64,000 nucleotides of DNA from Corynebacterium pacaense (GCF_900169525.1 NZ_LT821239.1:124001-188000), one strand, 5' to 3'. Positions 34,630 through 43,139 are shown, numbered from the stretch's first letter. The notes: generated by a model from the sequence alone, not told the origin. Made by a program: numbers and translations.

Positions 34630-35155
34630 ATGAGTCGCAGCGGCCCGCCCCGCCGGGCACCGGCACGAACGCCTCCTTCTCGTCCCTTCCATATCGCGCA
34701 CCGCGCCCGCCTTCGACCCTTCCCTCTGATCGTCTACGCCGTGGCCTGGCCGCTGCCGGTGGTGGCGTGGGCCGGGGCGTCGATAAGCATGGTGGCGTGG
34801 CCCGGACTTCGCCGCGGTCTCCGCCACCAGCGCCCCCGTGTGGCTGCTAGGCAGCCTTATCCACATGATCCTGATCACCTCCGCTGCTCATCGAAGCGCT
34901 GAGCTTCCTGCTGCCCACCACGATCGGTGGTGGCACGCACCGGAAAGGAACTCGAGATCACCCTGGTTCAACGTCGATGACACGGTCCACGATCTCGCCT
35001 TCGCCAACGGCGCCCGGACCGGCCGCGTGACGCCGGGCGGGGAGACCACCGTCACCGTCGGCATCATCGATGCGCCTATGGAAGGATGGTGCACCATCGC
35101 AGTTCAGCGCGCGCAGGGAATGGGCCCGCGTGTCCTTCCTCAGCCCGCACCCGCC
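34630..35155 (+). pseudogene. Decayed membrane multicopper oxidase gene
   Basis: Pieces in different frames fit one ancestral protein. An N-terminal basic segment and helix (from ATG 34630, ending VAWAGASISMVAWPG) is followed in another frame by SAPVWLLGSLIHMILITSA, then in a third by PLLIEALSFLLPTTIGGG, and finally the cupredoxin segment DTVHDLAFANGARTG ... DAPMEGWCTIA. Full-length actinobacterial proteins of this kind have several helices and cupredoxin domains. Most of the protein is missing here, so this is a remnant. The identification of the family is by pattern and is tentative. Confidence 0.6.
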
Positions 35156-36663
35156 TAGCCGAGGACCGGCGCGGAGGCCGCACCACGGCGCAGCCAGTAC
35201 CTCACCGCCGCGGTGGCGCGGCAGTCATCACCGTTGTAACTGAGCAGCTGCCCACGGGCGGCCTCCGCCTCCGCTGCCTGCGAGGTCGAGGCGATCAGAT
35301 AGGCGTGGAGGGAATCCTCGCCCGCGAAATCCTTCTCCGCCCAGTGGAAACCGGAGGCCGGCGCCAGTTGCTTAAGTCCCAGCCCGCCGGGGCCGATGAG
35401 CTGGGTGCGGGCCACCTTGAACATGTCGATCCACTGATCCGAGGCGATGAAGGCGCGCACCTGCTGCTCGTCCGGGACGCCGGGCACCATCCCGTGGAAG
35501 CGCCGCGCGCTGGAGAGCAGCCAGTGGTTCTCGCCACTGCTGGCGTAGCAAAAGGCCCCGAATGTCTGGCCGTGCCGCCTGGCGGCATCTCTGCGCGCCA
35601 TCAGCCACGCCCAGAAATCCGCGAAGTTCTGCGCCTCCGCCCGGCCACCGAGGCCCTCCCAGATGACGAACGGCAGGTAGTCCCCGCCGTCGTAGGTTCC
35701 CCACAGGTAGGCGCCGAGGTCGAGGTAGGCCTCGACATCGATGTCGATCTCGACGTCGAAACGCGGCGCGGTGGTGCGCTCCTGACGGCGCAGCACCGGA
35801 ATGCCGGCGCGCCAGGCGGTGGCGATGCGGGAGATTTCGCCGAGCGAGGCGTCAATGAGCTGCTGCGTGGTGGTGATACCGCGCCGCCGGTAGGCATCCG
35901 CACGGTCCCCGGAGAGAAAGAGGCTGATGTCATCGACGGCGCGCAGCTCCGGCTCGCATACGACCCAGAAACGGCAGCTCGCGCACTCCTTGACGCGGCG
36001 CGGCGCGGCCGGCGGCGGGCTCGCCAGCGCCCGCTCAGCCGCGGCCGCGTACCGCGACACATCGACCAGGTACGCCCGGTTTCGGTCCTGCCCGATCACC
36101 GCACCGACCTGCGTATCGACGCCCACCTCCGCCAACCCGCGCACCGCGAGGCAGAGGCGGTACCCGTCGACGGTGTGATGCCGCAGCGCGGCGGCGACCT
36201 GCAGGGGCTCACCGATTCCCAGCCGTGAGGTGGCAATCGCCAGCATTTGCGCATGCGGGTCTGGTCTGGCCACGCGGTGGTTGCTCACCATCACCGGAAG
36301 GTAGTCGCCGTCGGCGCCACGGACGAGTACATCGACGGTGACCACCCAGTCCGCGCCACCGAAGACCGCGTTGGTGATCAGGTCCGCACCGGATGCGATG
36401 GCCTCCAGGGTCTCAAACTCCGCCAGTTCGGCCTGCGGATCAAGATCGATGCGCAGGAAGTTACCACGCTTGCGCCCCGATGTCGCAGATGACGGCAGCA
36501 GCCGGAACACCTCCGCCAGCCCCGCCTCCCTGCGCACCCTGCGCTGAAGGGACGTCTCCAGCGGGGGGATCTCCGGGAACCGGCGCCGCTGGAGACAGCG
36601 GTAGCGGCAGCCGACGAGGTCACTCGCCTCCAGCCGTTCATCCCGCCTCTTGCACACGGACAT
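35155..36663 (-). CDS. RecB-like (TM0106 family) putative nuclease
   Basis: A 502-residue protein. The N-terminal half resembles RecB-type PD-(D/E)xK nucleases, with an internal cysteine cluster (CASCRFWVVC) typical of Fe-S-containing relatives. The C-terminal part carries an RNase H/DnaQ-like segment ending YNGDDCRATAAVRYWL, the signature of the TM0106 family. A DNA repair role is inferred from family only. ATG 36663 starts MSVCKRRDERLEASDLVGCRY; longer upstream readings are hydrophobic and unrelated. The first Cys of an Fe-S cluster could be in CRYRC. It is divergent from the DUF6474-like gene. Confidence 0.8.
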   Translation of the reverse strand: MSVCKRRDERLEASDLVGCRYRCLQRRRFPEIPPLETSLQRRVRREAGLAEVFRLLPSSATSGRKRGNFLRIDLDPQAELAEFETLEAIASGADLITNAVFGGADWVVTVDVLVRGADGDYLPVMVSNHRVARPDPHAQMLAIATSRLGIGEPLQVAAALRHHTVDGYRLCLAVRGLAEVGVDTQVGAVIGQDRNRAYLVDVSRYAAAAERALASPPPAAPRRVKECASCRFWVVCEPELRAVDDISLFLSGDRADAYRRRGITTTQQLIDASLGEISRIATAWRAGIPVLRRQERTTAPRFDVEIDIDVEAYLDLGAYLWGTYDGGDYLPFVIWEGLGGRAEAQNFADFWAWLMARRDAARRHGQTFGAFCYASSGENHWLLSSARRFHGMVPGVPDEQQVRAFIASDQWIDMFKVARTQLIGPGGLGLKQLAPASGFHWAEKDFAGEDSLHAYLIASTSQAAEAEAARGQLLSYNGDDCRATAAVRYWLRRGAASAPVLG

Positions 36664-36741
36664 GAGCTTATTGCACATTCGTGGGTAAAGTTGAATCGAA
36701 AGTCGTGATCCGCACCGACAGATTGAGAAAGTGACGAGCAC

Positions 36742-37380
36742 ATGGGTATCTTCGAAGCCATCCGTTCCGCCCGGGCGAAGACCAAGGCAGAGATCAGGGC
36801 CGCCGAGGCAAAGGCGAAGGCCGATTCCAAGGCCCGAGCGAAGCTGGACCTCAGGCGGGAGAAGCTGCTGGCACAGCAGGAGCGCAACCTCCTCAAGGCC
36901 GAGCAGAAGGGGCTGAAGGCCAAGAACAAGCATGAGCTCAAGCTCGCGAAGAACGTCCTGGAGCAGCGCAAACAGGGACGGGTCAACGCGGCGAGGTTAA
37001 GGCGCTGGAGCGGGGCGGCGCGTCTGCTGATTCCGCTGCTGCTCCCCCTCGTCTACCAGCTGACCACGCAGGCCCGCGACCAGCTGTTAAAGAACCGCGC
37101 CCGGAAGGTAGGCGTCACCACCGAACAGCTCAGCGAGTTCGCCGGCTACGGCGCACCGCTGAAGGCCCGCATCGCGGGCGTGCGGGACAGCGCGAACAGC
37201 TCCGGGCTGCCCCGCGGCTTCCTCCTCGACGTGGAGGAGCGTCTCAACGAACTCGATGCGGCCGTGGACAACGCCGAGTACATGTCCCCCCAGCAGCGCA
37301 CCCGTGCACACCAGACCATCTCCCGCGACCTGAACCAGGTCTCCGATCAGATCCAGGACCGTCTGCTGGATGCGAAATAG
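36742..37380 (+). CDS. Conserved actinobacterial protein, DUF6474-like
   Basis: A 212-residue protein. Residues 1-75 form a highly charged Ala/Lys/Glu coiled coil (KTKAEIRAAEAKAKADSKA), followed by a hydrophobic segment (LLIPLLLPLVYQL, about 93-106) and a helical C-terminal domain. This layout fits the DUF6474 family of Corynebacteriales. The function is unknown; membrane-associated scaffolding is only a guess. It lies between the nuclease gene and hrrA, convergent with hrrA. Confidence 0.75.
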   Translation: MGIFEAIRSARAKTKAEIRAAEAKAKADSKARAKLDLRREKLLAQQERNLLKAEQKGLKAKNKHELKLAKNVLEQRKQGRVNAARLRRWSGAARLLIPLLLPLVYQLTTQARDQLLKNRARKVGVTTEQLSEFAGYGAPLKARIAGVRDSANSSGLPRGFLLDVEERLNELDAAVDNAEYMSPQQRTRAHQTISRDLNQVSDQIQDRLLDAK

Positions 37381-37401
37381 ATCCGCGGTTGCTGATTCCG
37401 G

Positions 37402-38040
37402 CTAGAGCACACCCTGTTCCCTGGCCGCAGCCACCGCAGAGGTCCGCGAGCGGACCCCGAGCTTGTCATAGATGTGCACCAGGTGGGATTTCACCGTCGC
37501 CTCGGACAGGAAGAGGATACGCCCGATCTCCCGGTTCGATGAGCCACCGGCAACCAGTTTCAACACCTCGAGCTCACGGGGGGTCAGTGAGGTTTTCGGG
37601 GTGCGCACCCTGGTCATAAGCCGGTTGGCCACCATCGGTGAGAGCGTGGAATCGCCCTCCGCCGCCGAGCGCACGGCGGCCAGCAGTTCATTTGGAGGCG
37701 CATCCTTGAGCAGATAACCAAGGGCACCAGCCTCGATGGCACCGAGGATGTCCGCGTCGGTGTCGTAGTTGGTCACCACGAGCACCTTCGGCGGATCATC
37801 GATGCTTCTTTTGATCGTGGCGGTGGCATCGGCACCGGTGGACACCTGAGTGCCCTGGACACCGGGGCCGAAGCGCAGGTCCATGAGAATCACATCGATA
37901 CCACCCCCCAGGGCGGCCTCAACGGCGGCTTCGGCGGTGGAGACCTCCCCGACAACCTCGATGTCATCTGCACTTTCCAGCACGGCGCGGAGACCGAGTC
38001 TGACAATCTCATGGTCATCGGCGAGTAGCACGCGAATCAT
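37402..38040 (-). CDS. hrrA: Heme-responsive response regulator HrrA
   Basis: A 212-residue NarL-type response regulator starting MIRVLLADDHEIVRLGLRAV at ATG 38040. The phosphoacceptor Asp is in VILMDLRFGPG. The Lys of the receiver is in ALGYLLKDAPP. The LuxR helix-turn-helix spans about 145-205 (LTPRELEVLKLVAGG ... FLSEATVKSHLVHIYDKLG). In C. glutamicum HrrSA activates heme oxygenase and represses heme synthesis and uptake-related genes. The assignment follows sequence type, length and the neighbouring DUF2020, sortase and mcbR genes. It follows hrrS on the same strand. Confidence 0.9.
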   Translation of the reverse strand: MIRVLLADDHEIVRLGLRAVLESADDIEVVGEVSTAEAAVEAALGGGIDVILMDLRFGPGVQGTQVSTGADATATIKRSIDDPPKVLVVTNYDTDADILGAIEAGALGYLLKDAPPNELLAAVRSAAEGDSTLSPMVANRLMTRVRTPKTSLTPRELEVLKLVAGGSSNREIGRILFLSEATVKSHLVHIYDKLGVRSRTSAVAAAREQGVL

Positions 38041-38137
38041 TGTGTGAAAAGGTCCTTCCCAATGGGCGCGTGCGCCTGTCCCTGGCTGCGGCGGCGCGTG
38101 CACCCGTCAAGAGTTTGTTTGGCAGATGAGTCGGCCC

Positions 38138-39409
38138 TTAGTTTAGCGCCTGTTCACCCTCAACCTTGAATTCAACGGGCAGCGCCACGGATACGGCGGT
38201 GCCCTGCCCGTGCGCCGACTCGACGACGACCTCCCCGTTGAGTTCGGCCGCGCGCTGCCGGAGGGCATCGAGCCCGATGTGACCCAGGCTGGCGGGACGC
38301 TGACGCACGTGCTCCGGATCAAACCCCACCCCGTCATCGACGACATCGAGCCGGACCTGGTTCTCATCGTAGGTCAGCGTGACGTGGCAGTTCTTCGCCT
38401 CCGAGTGCTTGGCGACGTTCCCGATCGCACCCTGGGCTATCCGGAGCAGGGTGGCCTCGGTCTTCATCGGAAGTTGCCTCTCATCGCCGTCGACGCTGAT
38501 GAAGAAGTTGATCCCGAGCAGTGGCTGGGTGACCCTGCCCAGCGCAGCCTCGAGTGAGGTCTTGGCCAGCGCCGCCGGCTGCAGCGCCGCGATCATCGCC
38601 CGCGCCTCGCCCAGATTGTCGGAGGCGGTTGAGCGCGCGAGACGGATCTTGTGCAGCGCCGCGTCGGTTCCGGCACCGCCGTCACCGCCCGCAACCAGCT
38701 CCTGCTCCGCGACGTGGAGCAGCATCTGGATGCTGGACAGACCCTGGGCGACCGTGTCGTGGATCTCATGGGCGATGCGCTGCCGTTCGGCCGCGATACC
38801 CGCGCTCCTCTCTGTGGCGGCCAGCTGGGAGCGGGTCTCGATCAGCTGATCGATCAGCTCCTGCTTCTCGTGGTTGACCCGCCACAGGGTGCGGAATGCG
38901 TAGTCGATGGCGATGGTGACCAGCGCGGCCACCGAAGGTCCCATCACCCCGCCGACCGTCAGGCCCACCGGATACTGGCTGACGATTGCCACGGCGGTGG
39001 CTCCGACCACCGCCACGATTCCCCGAATGTCCGGCATCACCCGGAGATAGAGGAAGAAGAGGGGAAAGACGATGTAGACGGCGATCGGCACGATCGGGAG
39101 CATGATCACCCACACCAGGGTGAGCAGGAACAGCCATGCCAGCTGCCTGCCGTGGCTGACTGTGGCGCCGGTGGAGGAGCCGTAGAAGTACAGTGCGCCC
39201 CACACGAATAGCAGCACGCAGGACAGGGCGAAGATGGGTAGGGTCAGCCGCGCGGAGGCGCCGAGTCCGACCACCAGTAGCACCGCGGTGAGGATGTGGA
39301 TACTGTTGCGGAAGCTGGTTGCCCCCGGCTGGGTGTCCTGGCCCGCGGGCATCTCCACATCAGGCTCGTTGGCGGGCGTGTCACGCCCACCTTCTACACT
39401 TGACTGCAT
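38138..39409 (-). CDS. hrrS: Heme-responsive sensor kinase HrrS
   Basis: A 423-residue histidine kinase. The N-terminal membrane part has about six helices (TAVLLVVGLGASARLTLPIF onwards) with little extracytoplasmic sequence, as expected for an intramembrane sensor. The HisKA_3 motif is IAHEIHDTVAQGLSSIQML, and the ATPase has the N-box-like AIGNVAKHSEA and VVDDGVGFDPE. ATG 39409 (MQSSVEGG) overlaps the start codon of the divergent DUF2020 gene. ATG 39352 is another in-frame candidate. Paired with hrrA. Confidence 0.88.
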   Translation of the reverse strand: MQSSVEGGRDTPANEPDVEMPAGQDTQPGATSFRNSIHILTAVLLVVGLGASARLTLPIFALSCVLLFVWGALYFYGSSTGATVSHGRQLAWLFLLTLVWVIMLPIVPIAVYIVFPLFFLYLRVMPDIRGIVAVVGATAVAIVSQYPVGLTVGGVMGPSVAALVTIAIDYAFRTLWRVNHEKQELIDQLIETRSQLAATERSAGIAAERQRIAHEIHDTVAQGLSSIQMLLHVAEQELVAGGDGGAGTDAALHKIRLARSTASDNLGEARAMIAALQPAALAKTSLEAALGRVTQPLLGINFFISVDGDERQLPMKTEATLLRIAQGAIGNVAKHSEAKNCHVTLTYDENQVRLDVVDDGVGFDPEHVRQRPASLGHIGLDALRQRAAELNGEVVVESAHGQGTAVSVALPVEFKVEGEQALN

Positions 39410-40010
39410 GAGTCGTACAATACCCAGCCTCGCGTGGAAAACCAGCACGCTGGCGGTATCGTCCCTGCTGCTGCTCGGTGGCTGCTCGGATAAGCCCGAT
39501 GCGGGGGACACCGGGGACACCGGGGACACTGTGGCCACCGTGGATACGGTGGAGCAGGCGCCGCCGGCGGTGGACGGCGGTGCGGGCGTCGACAAGCTCC
39601 CCCAGGTAGCCAGGGACTCCTGGGTCGAATGCCCCTACCTGGATACCGAGTGGGTGGCCGACACCAACGGCCAGCGCGTCACCGCCGTGGGCGTGGACGG
39701 CACCTTCGACATCCCCGCGTGCGTGTTCTGGTCCTACCCGCAGGAGCCACAGCTCAGCGTCATCGTGCGCACCACGGGAAGCTTCAACGAGGCGATGGAC
39801 GTGGTGGACTGGGCCGCACCCGTCGACTCTACGGAACTTGCGGACAAACCCGAGGGGTGGACCGGCGGACGCCGCGGCGGGGCTGGCACACAGGGTGCGG
39901 TCTACGCGGTGGCCAGGGACAACAACGCAGTGGTGGTCTTTACCAATCAGGAACAGTCCCTCAAGGCGCAGCTGGTCGCCGAGGAGGTGATCGCTCGGCT
40001 CGGACTCTAG
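39408..40010 (+). CDS. DUF2020 lipoprotein
   Basis: A 200-residue secreted lipoprotein. The signal peptide ends in a lipobox (SSLLLLGGC, lipid-attached Cys near residue 27), followed by a short GDT repeat linker and a DUF2020 domain (about 60-195) containing two cysteines (WVECPYLDT and FDIPACVFWSYP). The domain is confined to Corynebacterium and relatives; its role is unknown. ATG 39408 overlaps the hrrS ATG on the other strand. A TACACT hexamer eight bases before the ATG suggests a leaderless transcript. Confidence 0.82.
   Translation: MSRTIPSLAWKTSTLAVSSLLLLGGCSDKPDAGDTGDTGDTVATVDTVEQAPPAVDGGAGVDKLPQVARDSWVECPYLDTEWVADTNGQRVTAVGVDGTFDIPACVFWSYPQEPQLSVIVRTTGSFNEAMDVVDWAAPVDSTELADKPEGWTGGRRGGAGTQGAVYAVARDNNAVVVFTNQEQSLKAQLVAEEVIARLGL
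39504..39530 (+). repeat. 9-bp tandem repeat, three copies
   Basis: Three 9-base units (GGGGACACC, last unit ending in T) encode the Gly-Asp-Thr repeats just after the lipobox of the DUF2020 lipoprotein. Copy-number change would keep the frame. Confidence 0.9.
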
Positions 40011-40023
40011 CCCGCGGGAACCG

Positions 40024-40176
40024 CTAGAAGGCCACGTCGTTGTAGGGCATCAGGGTGGACACCCAGGGAAAGACGACTTCCATAAGCAGAAGGAAGACGG
40101 CAACCAGCAGAGCCACCACGATAAGTGCCTTCACCGGCGCCGGACCCGGCAGGTAGTACCACAACAGTGAAAACAT
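40024..40176 (-). CDS. 50-aa single-span membrane peptide next to sortase
   Basis: A 50-residue open frame starting at ATG 40176, directly adjacent to the sortase stop (40177). It reads MFSLLWYYLPGPAPVK, then one hydrophobic helix (ALIVVALLVAVFLLLMEVVF), then a short PWVSTLMPYNDVAF tail. Overlap of stop and start regions with the sortase gene suggests co-translation. It is too short for many gene finders. It may help place the sortase in the membrane, but this is inference. Confidence 0.7.
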   Translation of the reverse strand: MFSLLWYYLPGPAPVKALIVVALLVAVFLLLMEVVFPWVSTLMPYNDVAF

Positions 40177-41058
40177 CTAGCTCTCCTCCAGGACTGCGGG
40201 GCGGGTGTTCCCGCTCTTTTGAATGCTCTCCACCTGCATCGCATGGATGATCATGCGTTCGGCGTTGGAGAACTGCGGATGACAGGTGGTCAGGGTGAGC
40301 AACGGTTCCATATCCGGAGTGGCTGCGGTGTCCGCCTGATCGGGAATCGGATGGATGACCTCGATGTGATCGGGTGTGGTGATCTGGCGCCCGGGTACCC
40401 GGGAGTAGTCTCCCCCGGCCATACGCTGCACCTGTGCCTCGCTGAAGCAGGGTGCAGCCTCCGCGCGCCTGCCCGCGGCGTCCCCCGCCATCGGCATGAC
40501 ACGGTAGACGTCCCAGCTGGTGGAGGTTTCCACGACGATGGCGTCGCAGGTGTTGAGTTCATCGAGATCATTGAACGGCGCGCCCTTGCCCACCCGGTGC
40601 CCCGCGACCGCGAAATTACCCGGTTCACCGGGCATCTGGGAATCCACGTACCGTCCGGGACCGGCGAGGAGATCCTCGTCCTGGGTACCCTCGATGATTG
40701 CGAAGTGAAAATCGGATCCGAATGCGGGGATGTACATCCGGGCGAAGGCCTCGCCGAGGTCGGGGGTCAGATGGCCACGGGGATTGATCCGCTGCTCATC
40801 CCAACTCTGATCGAGTTTCTCGGCCGCGGCCTCCTGCCTCCGCCCGGACTCCAGATTCGTCCAGTAGGCCTCATAGAAGGCGAAGGACAGGATCAGGGCA
40901 CCGATGATGACCAGAACCTCACCAAGAACCTGCGATGCCCGGACCCGCGGCCGTTCCCGGCTTTTGGCCGTGGCTGCACCAGCTTTGGCCGTGGCTGCAC
41001 CGCCGGGTCGGGGATGCGCCCCGCCATTGGCCCGCCCCGACTCCCCAATTTTCGACAC
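40177..41058 (-). CDS. Class E sortase
   Basis: About 293 residues. An N-terminal Ala/Lys/Arg-rich cytoplasmic tail with a small repeat (AGAATAK) is followed by one membrane helix (VLVIIGALILSFAFYEAYW), then the sortase barrel. Catalytic residues are visible: His in VAGHRVGKGAPF, Cys in LTLTTCHPQFSNAER, and Arg in the latter block. Class E sortases in actinobacteria usually recognise LAXTG-type signals and attach proteins to the wall. No substrate gene is adjacent. GTG 41058 is favoured over TTG 41067 by spacing to CGGAG. Followed directly by the 50-aa membrane peptide. Confidence 0.87.
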   Translation of the reverse strand: MSKIGESGRANGGAHPRPGGAATAKAGAATAKSRERPRVRASQVLGEVLVIIGALILSFAFYEAYWTNLESGRRQEAAAEKLDQSWDEQRINPRGHLTPDLGEAFARMYIPAFGSDFHFAIIEGTQDEDLLAGPGRYVDSQMPGEPGNFAVAGHRVGKGAPFNDLDELNTCDAIVVETSTSWDVYRVMPMAGDAAGRRAEAAPCFSEAQVQRMAGGDYSRVPGRQITTPDHIEVIHPIPDQADTAATPDMEPLLTLTTCHPQFSNAERMIIHAMQVESIQKSGNTRPAVLEES

Positions 41059-41169
41059 CAGCTCCAACTCCGATCAACTATGTACCCTGAGGCGTGGCCA
41101 CGTACCATGAGCGAGTGAGAATCGGAAGATGCGTCTGCCGAAAGCAGGATACGTAGTCGCTGCGCCGCC

Positions 41170-42438
41170 GTGGCCGTCGCCGCCCCGTTGATTGTAGACC
41201 CCGCAGCTGTGCGCGCAGGCACGGCTTATGGAAGGACGTTGCTCAAGTTGCTGGAATTTCTGATCTACCCGGTGTCCGGTGTGATGAAACTGTGGCATCT
41301 CCTGCTCCATAACGGCTTCGGAATCGCCGATGACCTGGCCTGGTTTTACTCACTTTTCGGATTGGTGATCACCGTCCGGGCGATCATCGCGCCGTTCAGC
41401 TGGAAGATGTACAAATCCGGGCGTCTGGCGGCGCGGATCCGGCCGCTGCGGGCCGCGATCGAGGAGGAGTACGAGGGCCGCTTCGATGAGGATTCCGTCC
41501 GGGAGATGCAGCAGAAGAACAAGGATCTCAACCAGGAGTACGGCATCAATCCGCTGGCCGGCTGTATTCCTATGCTCATCCAACTGCCCACGATCATCGG
41601 TCTGTACCAGGTGCTGCTGAGAATGGCACGACCCGAGGGCGGCCTGGAGAACCCGGCTCTGCACCCCATCGGTTTCCTCACTGCCGATGAGGTCCGGTCC
41701 TTCCTCAACGGTCGCATCGACAACGTGCCGCTGCCCGCCTACGTCTCCATGTTGCCGGAGCAGCTGGATTTCCTCTCGACCACCCGCTCGGAGGTCCTCG
41801 ACTTCGTTCTACCATTCCTCATCCTCGCCGCGATCTTCACCGCCGCGAACATGGCGCTGTCGATCTTCAGGAATCTGCAGACCAACGACTGGAACTCCCC
41901 CGTCTCCATCGGAATGCTCAAATTCGTCATCGCGATCAGCGTGCTGGCGCCGGTCTTCCCGCTGCTGCTGGGTCTGACCGGCCCGTTCCCCACGGCGATT
42001 GCACTGTACTGGTTCGCCAACAACCTGTGGACCACGGCACAGACCTTCGTCATGCATTTTCTTCTCGAGCACAGGTACCCGCTCGACGAGAACTTCAGGC
42101 GGTACAACGCCGAGCGACGCGCCGAGTACCGCAGACGTCAGTCGGAGAAACGCCTGCTCAAGCGCAGCAGGCGGAGAAACCGCGGCAGGATGATCCTGGC
42201 ACCGCACCGCATCCCCCAGCTCCATGCCGAGAATGTGGAGCTGACACGGGCGTACAAGGAGGACAGGGCGGTCGCCAGGGCCGAGAGGAAGGAACTGGCC
42301 GCCAAGCGTTCGGAGTCGCGCCGCAGGATCAATCAGGAGAAGATCGAAGGCTCACTCGCGCGCCGCAGGGCGCGCAAGGAGAAAAAACAGCGTAACGACG
42401 CCGCCGCCGGCACCCCGGAGGACCCCGACCTAGATTGA
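41170..42438 (+). CDS. YidC/Oxa1-type membrane insertase paralogue
   Basis: A 422-residue membrane protein from GTG 41170. The YidC core covers about 25-300: a helix pair and cytoplasmic loop (KDLNQEYGINPLAGCIPMLIQLP), helices around NMALSIFRNL and FPTAIALYWFANNLW. The C-terminal 110 residues are very basic and charged (RRRQSEKRLLKRSRRRNRG; later KEDRAVARAERKELAAKR), which suits ribosome docking. The main yidC of corynebacteria is normally near rpmH/rnpA, so this is probably a second copy. A GTG start without a clear ribosome-binding site leaves the N-terminus uncertain. Its end overlaps mcbR convergently by nine bases. Confidence 0.83.
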   Translation: MAVAAPLIVDPAAVRAGTAYGRTLLKLLEFLIYPVSGVMKLWHLLLHNGFGIADDLAWFYSLFGLVITVRAIIAPFSWKMYKSGRLAARIRPLRAAIEEEYEGRFDEDSVREMQQKNKDLNQEYGINPLAGCIPMLIQLPTIIGLYQVLLRMARPEGGLENPALHPIGFLTADEVRSFLNGRIDNVPLPAYVSMLPEQLDFLSTTRSEVLDFVLPFLILAAIFTAANMALSIFRNLQTNDWNSPVSIGMLKFVIAISVLAPVFPLLLGLTGPFPTAIALYWFANNLWTTAQTFVMHFLLEHRYPLDENFRRYNAERRAEYRRRQSEKRLLKRSRRRNRGRMILAPHRIPQLHAENVELTRAYKEDRAVARAERKELAAKRSESRRRINQEKIEGSLARRRARKEKKQRNDAAAGTPEDPDLD

Positions 42439-43080
42439 GTAGTCGGCCGGAGGCGCCGACAGAAGCTGTTTGGCCAGATCGCGGGCGGTTTCCAGGGGTC
42501 CGACATCCTGAAGCAGCCTGGAGCCTGCGAGCCCGCCGTCGAGGAACACGAGCAACTGGTTGGCCTGGGTCGTTCCCGGGTAGCCGTTCTTCTCGGTGAG
42601 TAGATCTGTCAGGGTCTGGTGACACCAGCGTCGGTGTTCCATAACCGCCGCGACGATCCCCTTCTCGCTGTCCGATTCCGGCCTCGGGTACTCATTGGCA
42701 GCGCTCTGGAAATGCGAACCCCTGAACCCCTTCTTCGGTTCCTCCTCGAGACACTGGTCGAAGAAGGCGAGGATCTTGTCCTCCGGATCGGCATGGGGAT
42801 CGGCACGGACATGCCAGGCCTCCCGCCAGTTCTGGTCGAGCGCCTCGAGATAGGCGATCACCAGTGCGTCCTTGGAACCGAACAGGGAGTAGAGGCTGGC
42901 CTTGGCCACATCCGCCTCGCGGAGGATGCGGTCGATTCCGATGACGCGGATGCCCTCGGCGGTGAACAGGTTGGTGGCGCTGTCGAGAAGACGCTGCCTG
43001 GGACTGGGTCGATTCCTTCGGCGGGTTCCCGCACCCGCACCCGCTCCCGTCCTGCTCTTGCTTGACACGCTGGCTGCCAC
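42430..43080 (-). CDS. mcbR: Methionine/cysteine biosynthesis repressor McbR
   Basis: A 216-residue TetR-family repressor. The helix-turn-helix is GIRVIGIDRILREADVAKAS followed by LYSLFGSKDALV. The body and C-terminus (KNGYPGTTQANQLLVFLDGG; LLSAPPADYSI) match my memory of C. glutamicum McbR closely. McbR represses methionine, cysteine and sulfur-assimilation genes and is released by S-adenosylhomocysteine. GTG 43080 is the start by this similarity, with AAAGGA about eleven bases upstream. Palindromes in the promoter suggest autoregulation. Confidence 0.93.
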   Translation of the reverse strand: MAASVSSKSRTGAGAGAGTRRRNRPSPRQRLLDSATNLFTAEGIRVIGIDRILREADVAKASLYSLFGSKDALVIAYLEALDQNWREAWHVRADPHADPEDKILAFFDQCLEEEPKKGFRGSHFQSAANEYPRPESDSEKGIVAAVMEHRRWCHQTLTDLLTEKNGYPGTTQANQLLVFLDGGLAGSRLLQDVGPLETARDLAKQLLSAPPADYSI

Positions 43081-43117
43081 GTTCGGCCACGTCCTTTCGG
43101 ATTCCTGTTGGGTCTGA

Positions 43118-43139
43118 GTCTAATATAGACAAACCGGTT
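43118..43139. promoter_or_regulatory. Paired palindromes upstream of mcbR
   Basis: GTCTAATATAGAC (43118-43130) is a perfect 13-base palindrome, and AACCGGTT (43132-43139) follows it. They lie 38-59 bases upstream of the mcbR start. The TAGAC half-sites are those of McbR boxes, but the spacing is 3 rather than 6 and the halves point the other way. Candidate autoregulatory site. Confidence 0.45.

Noticed and set aside
33292..34878. 528-codon minus-strand frame opposite the MFS gene
   Set aside because: It is the complement of a coherent 12-helix transporter and has no recognisable domain.
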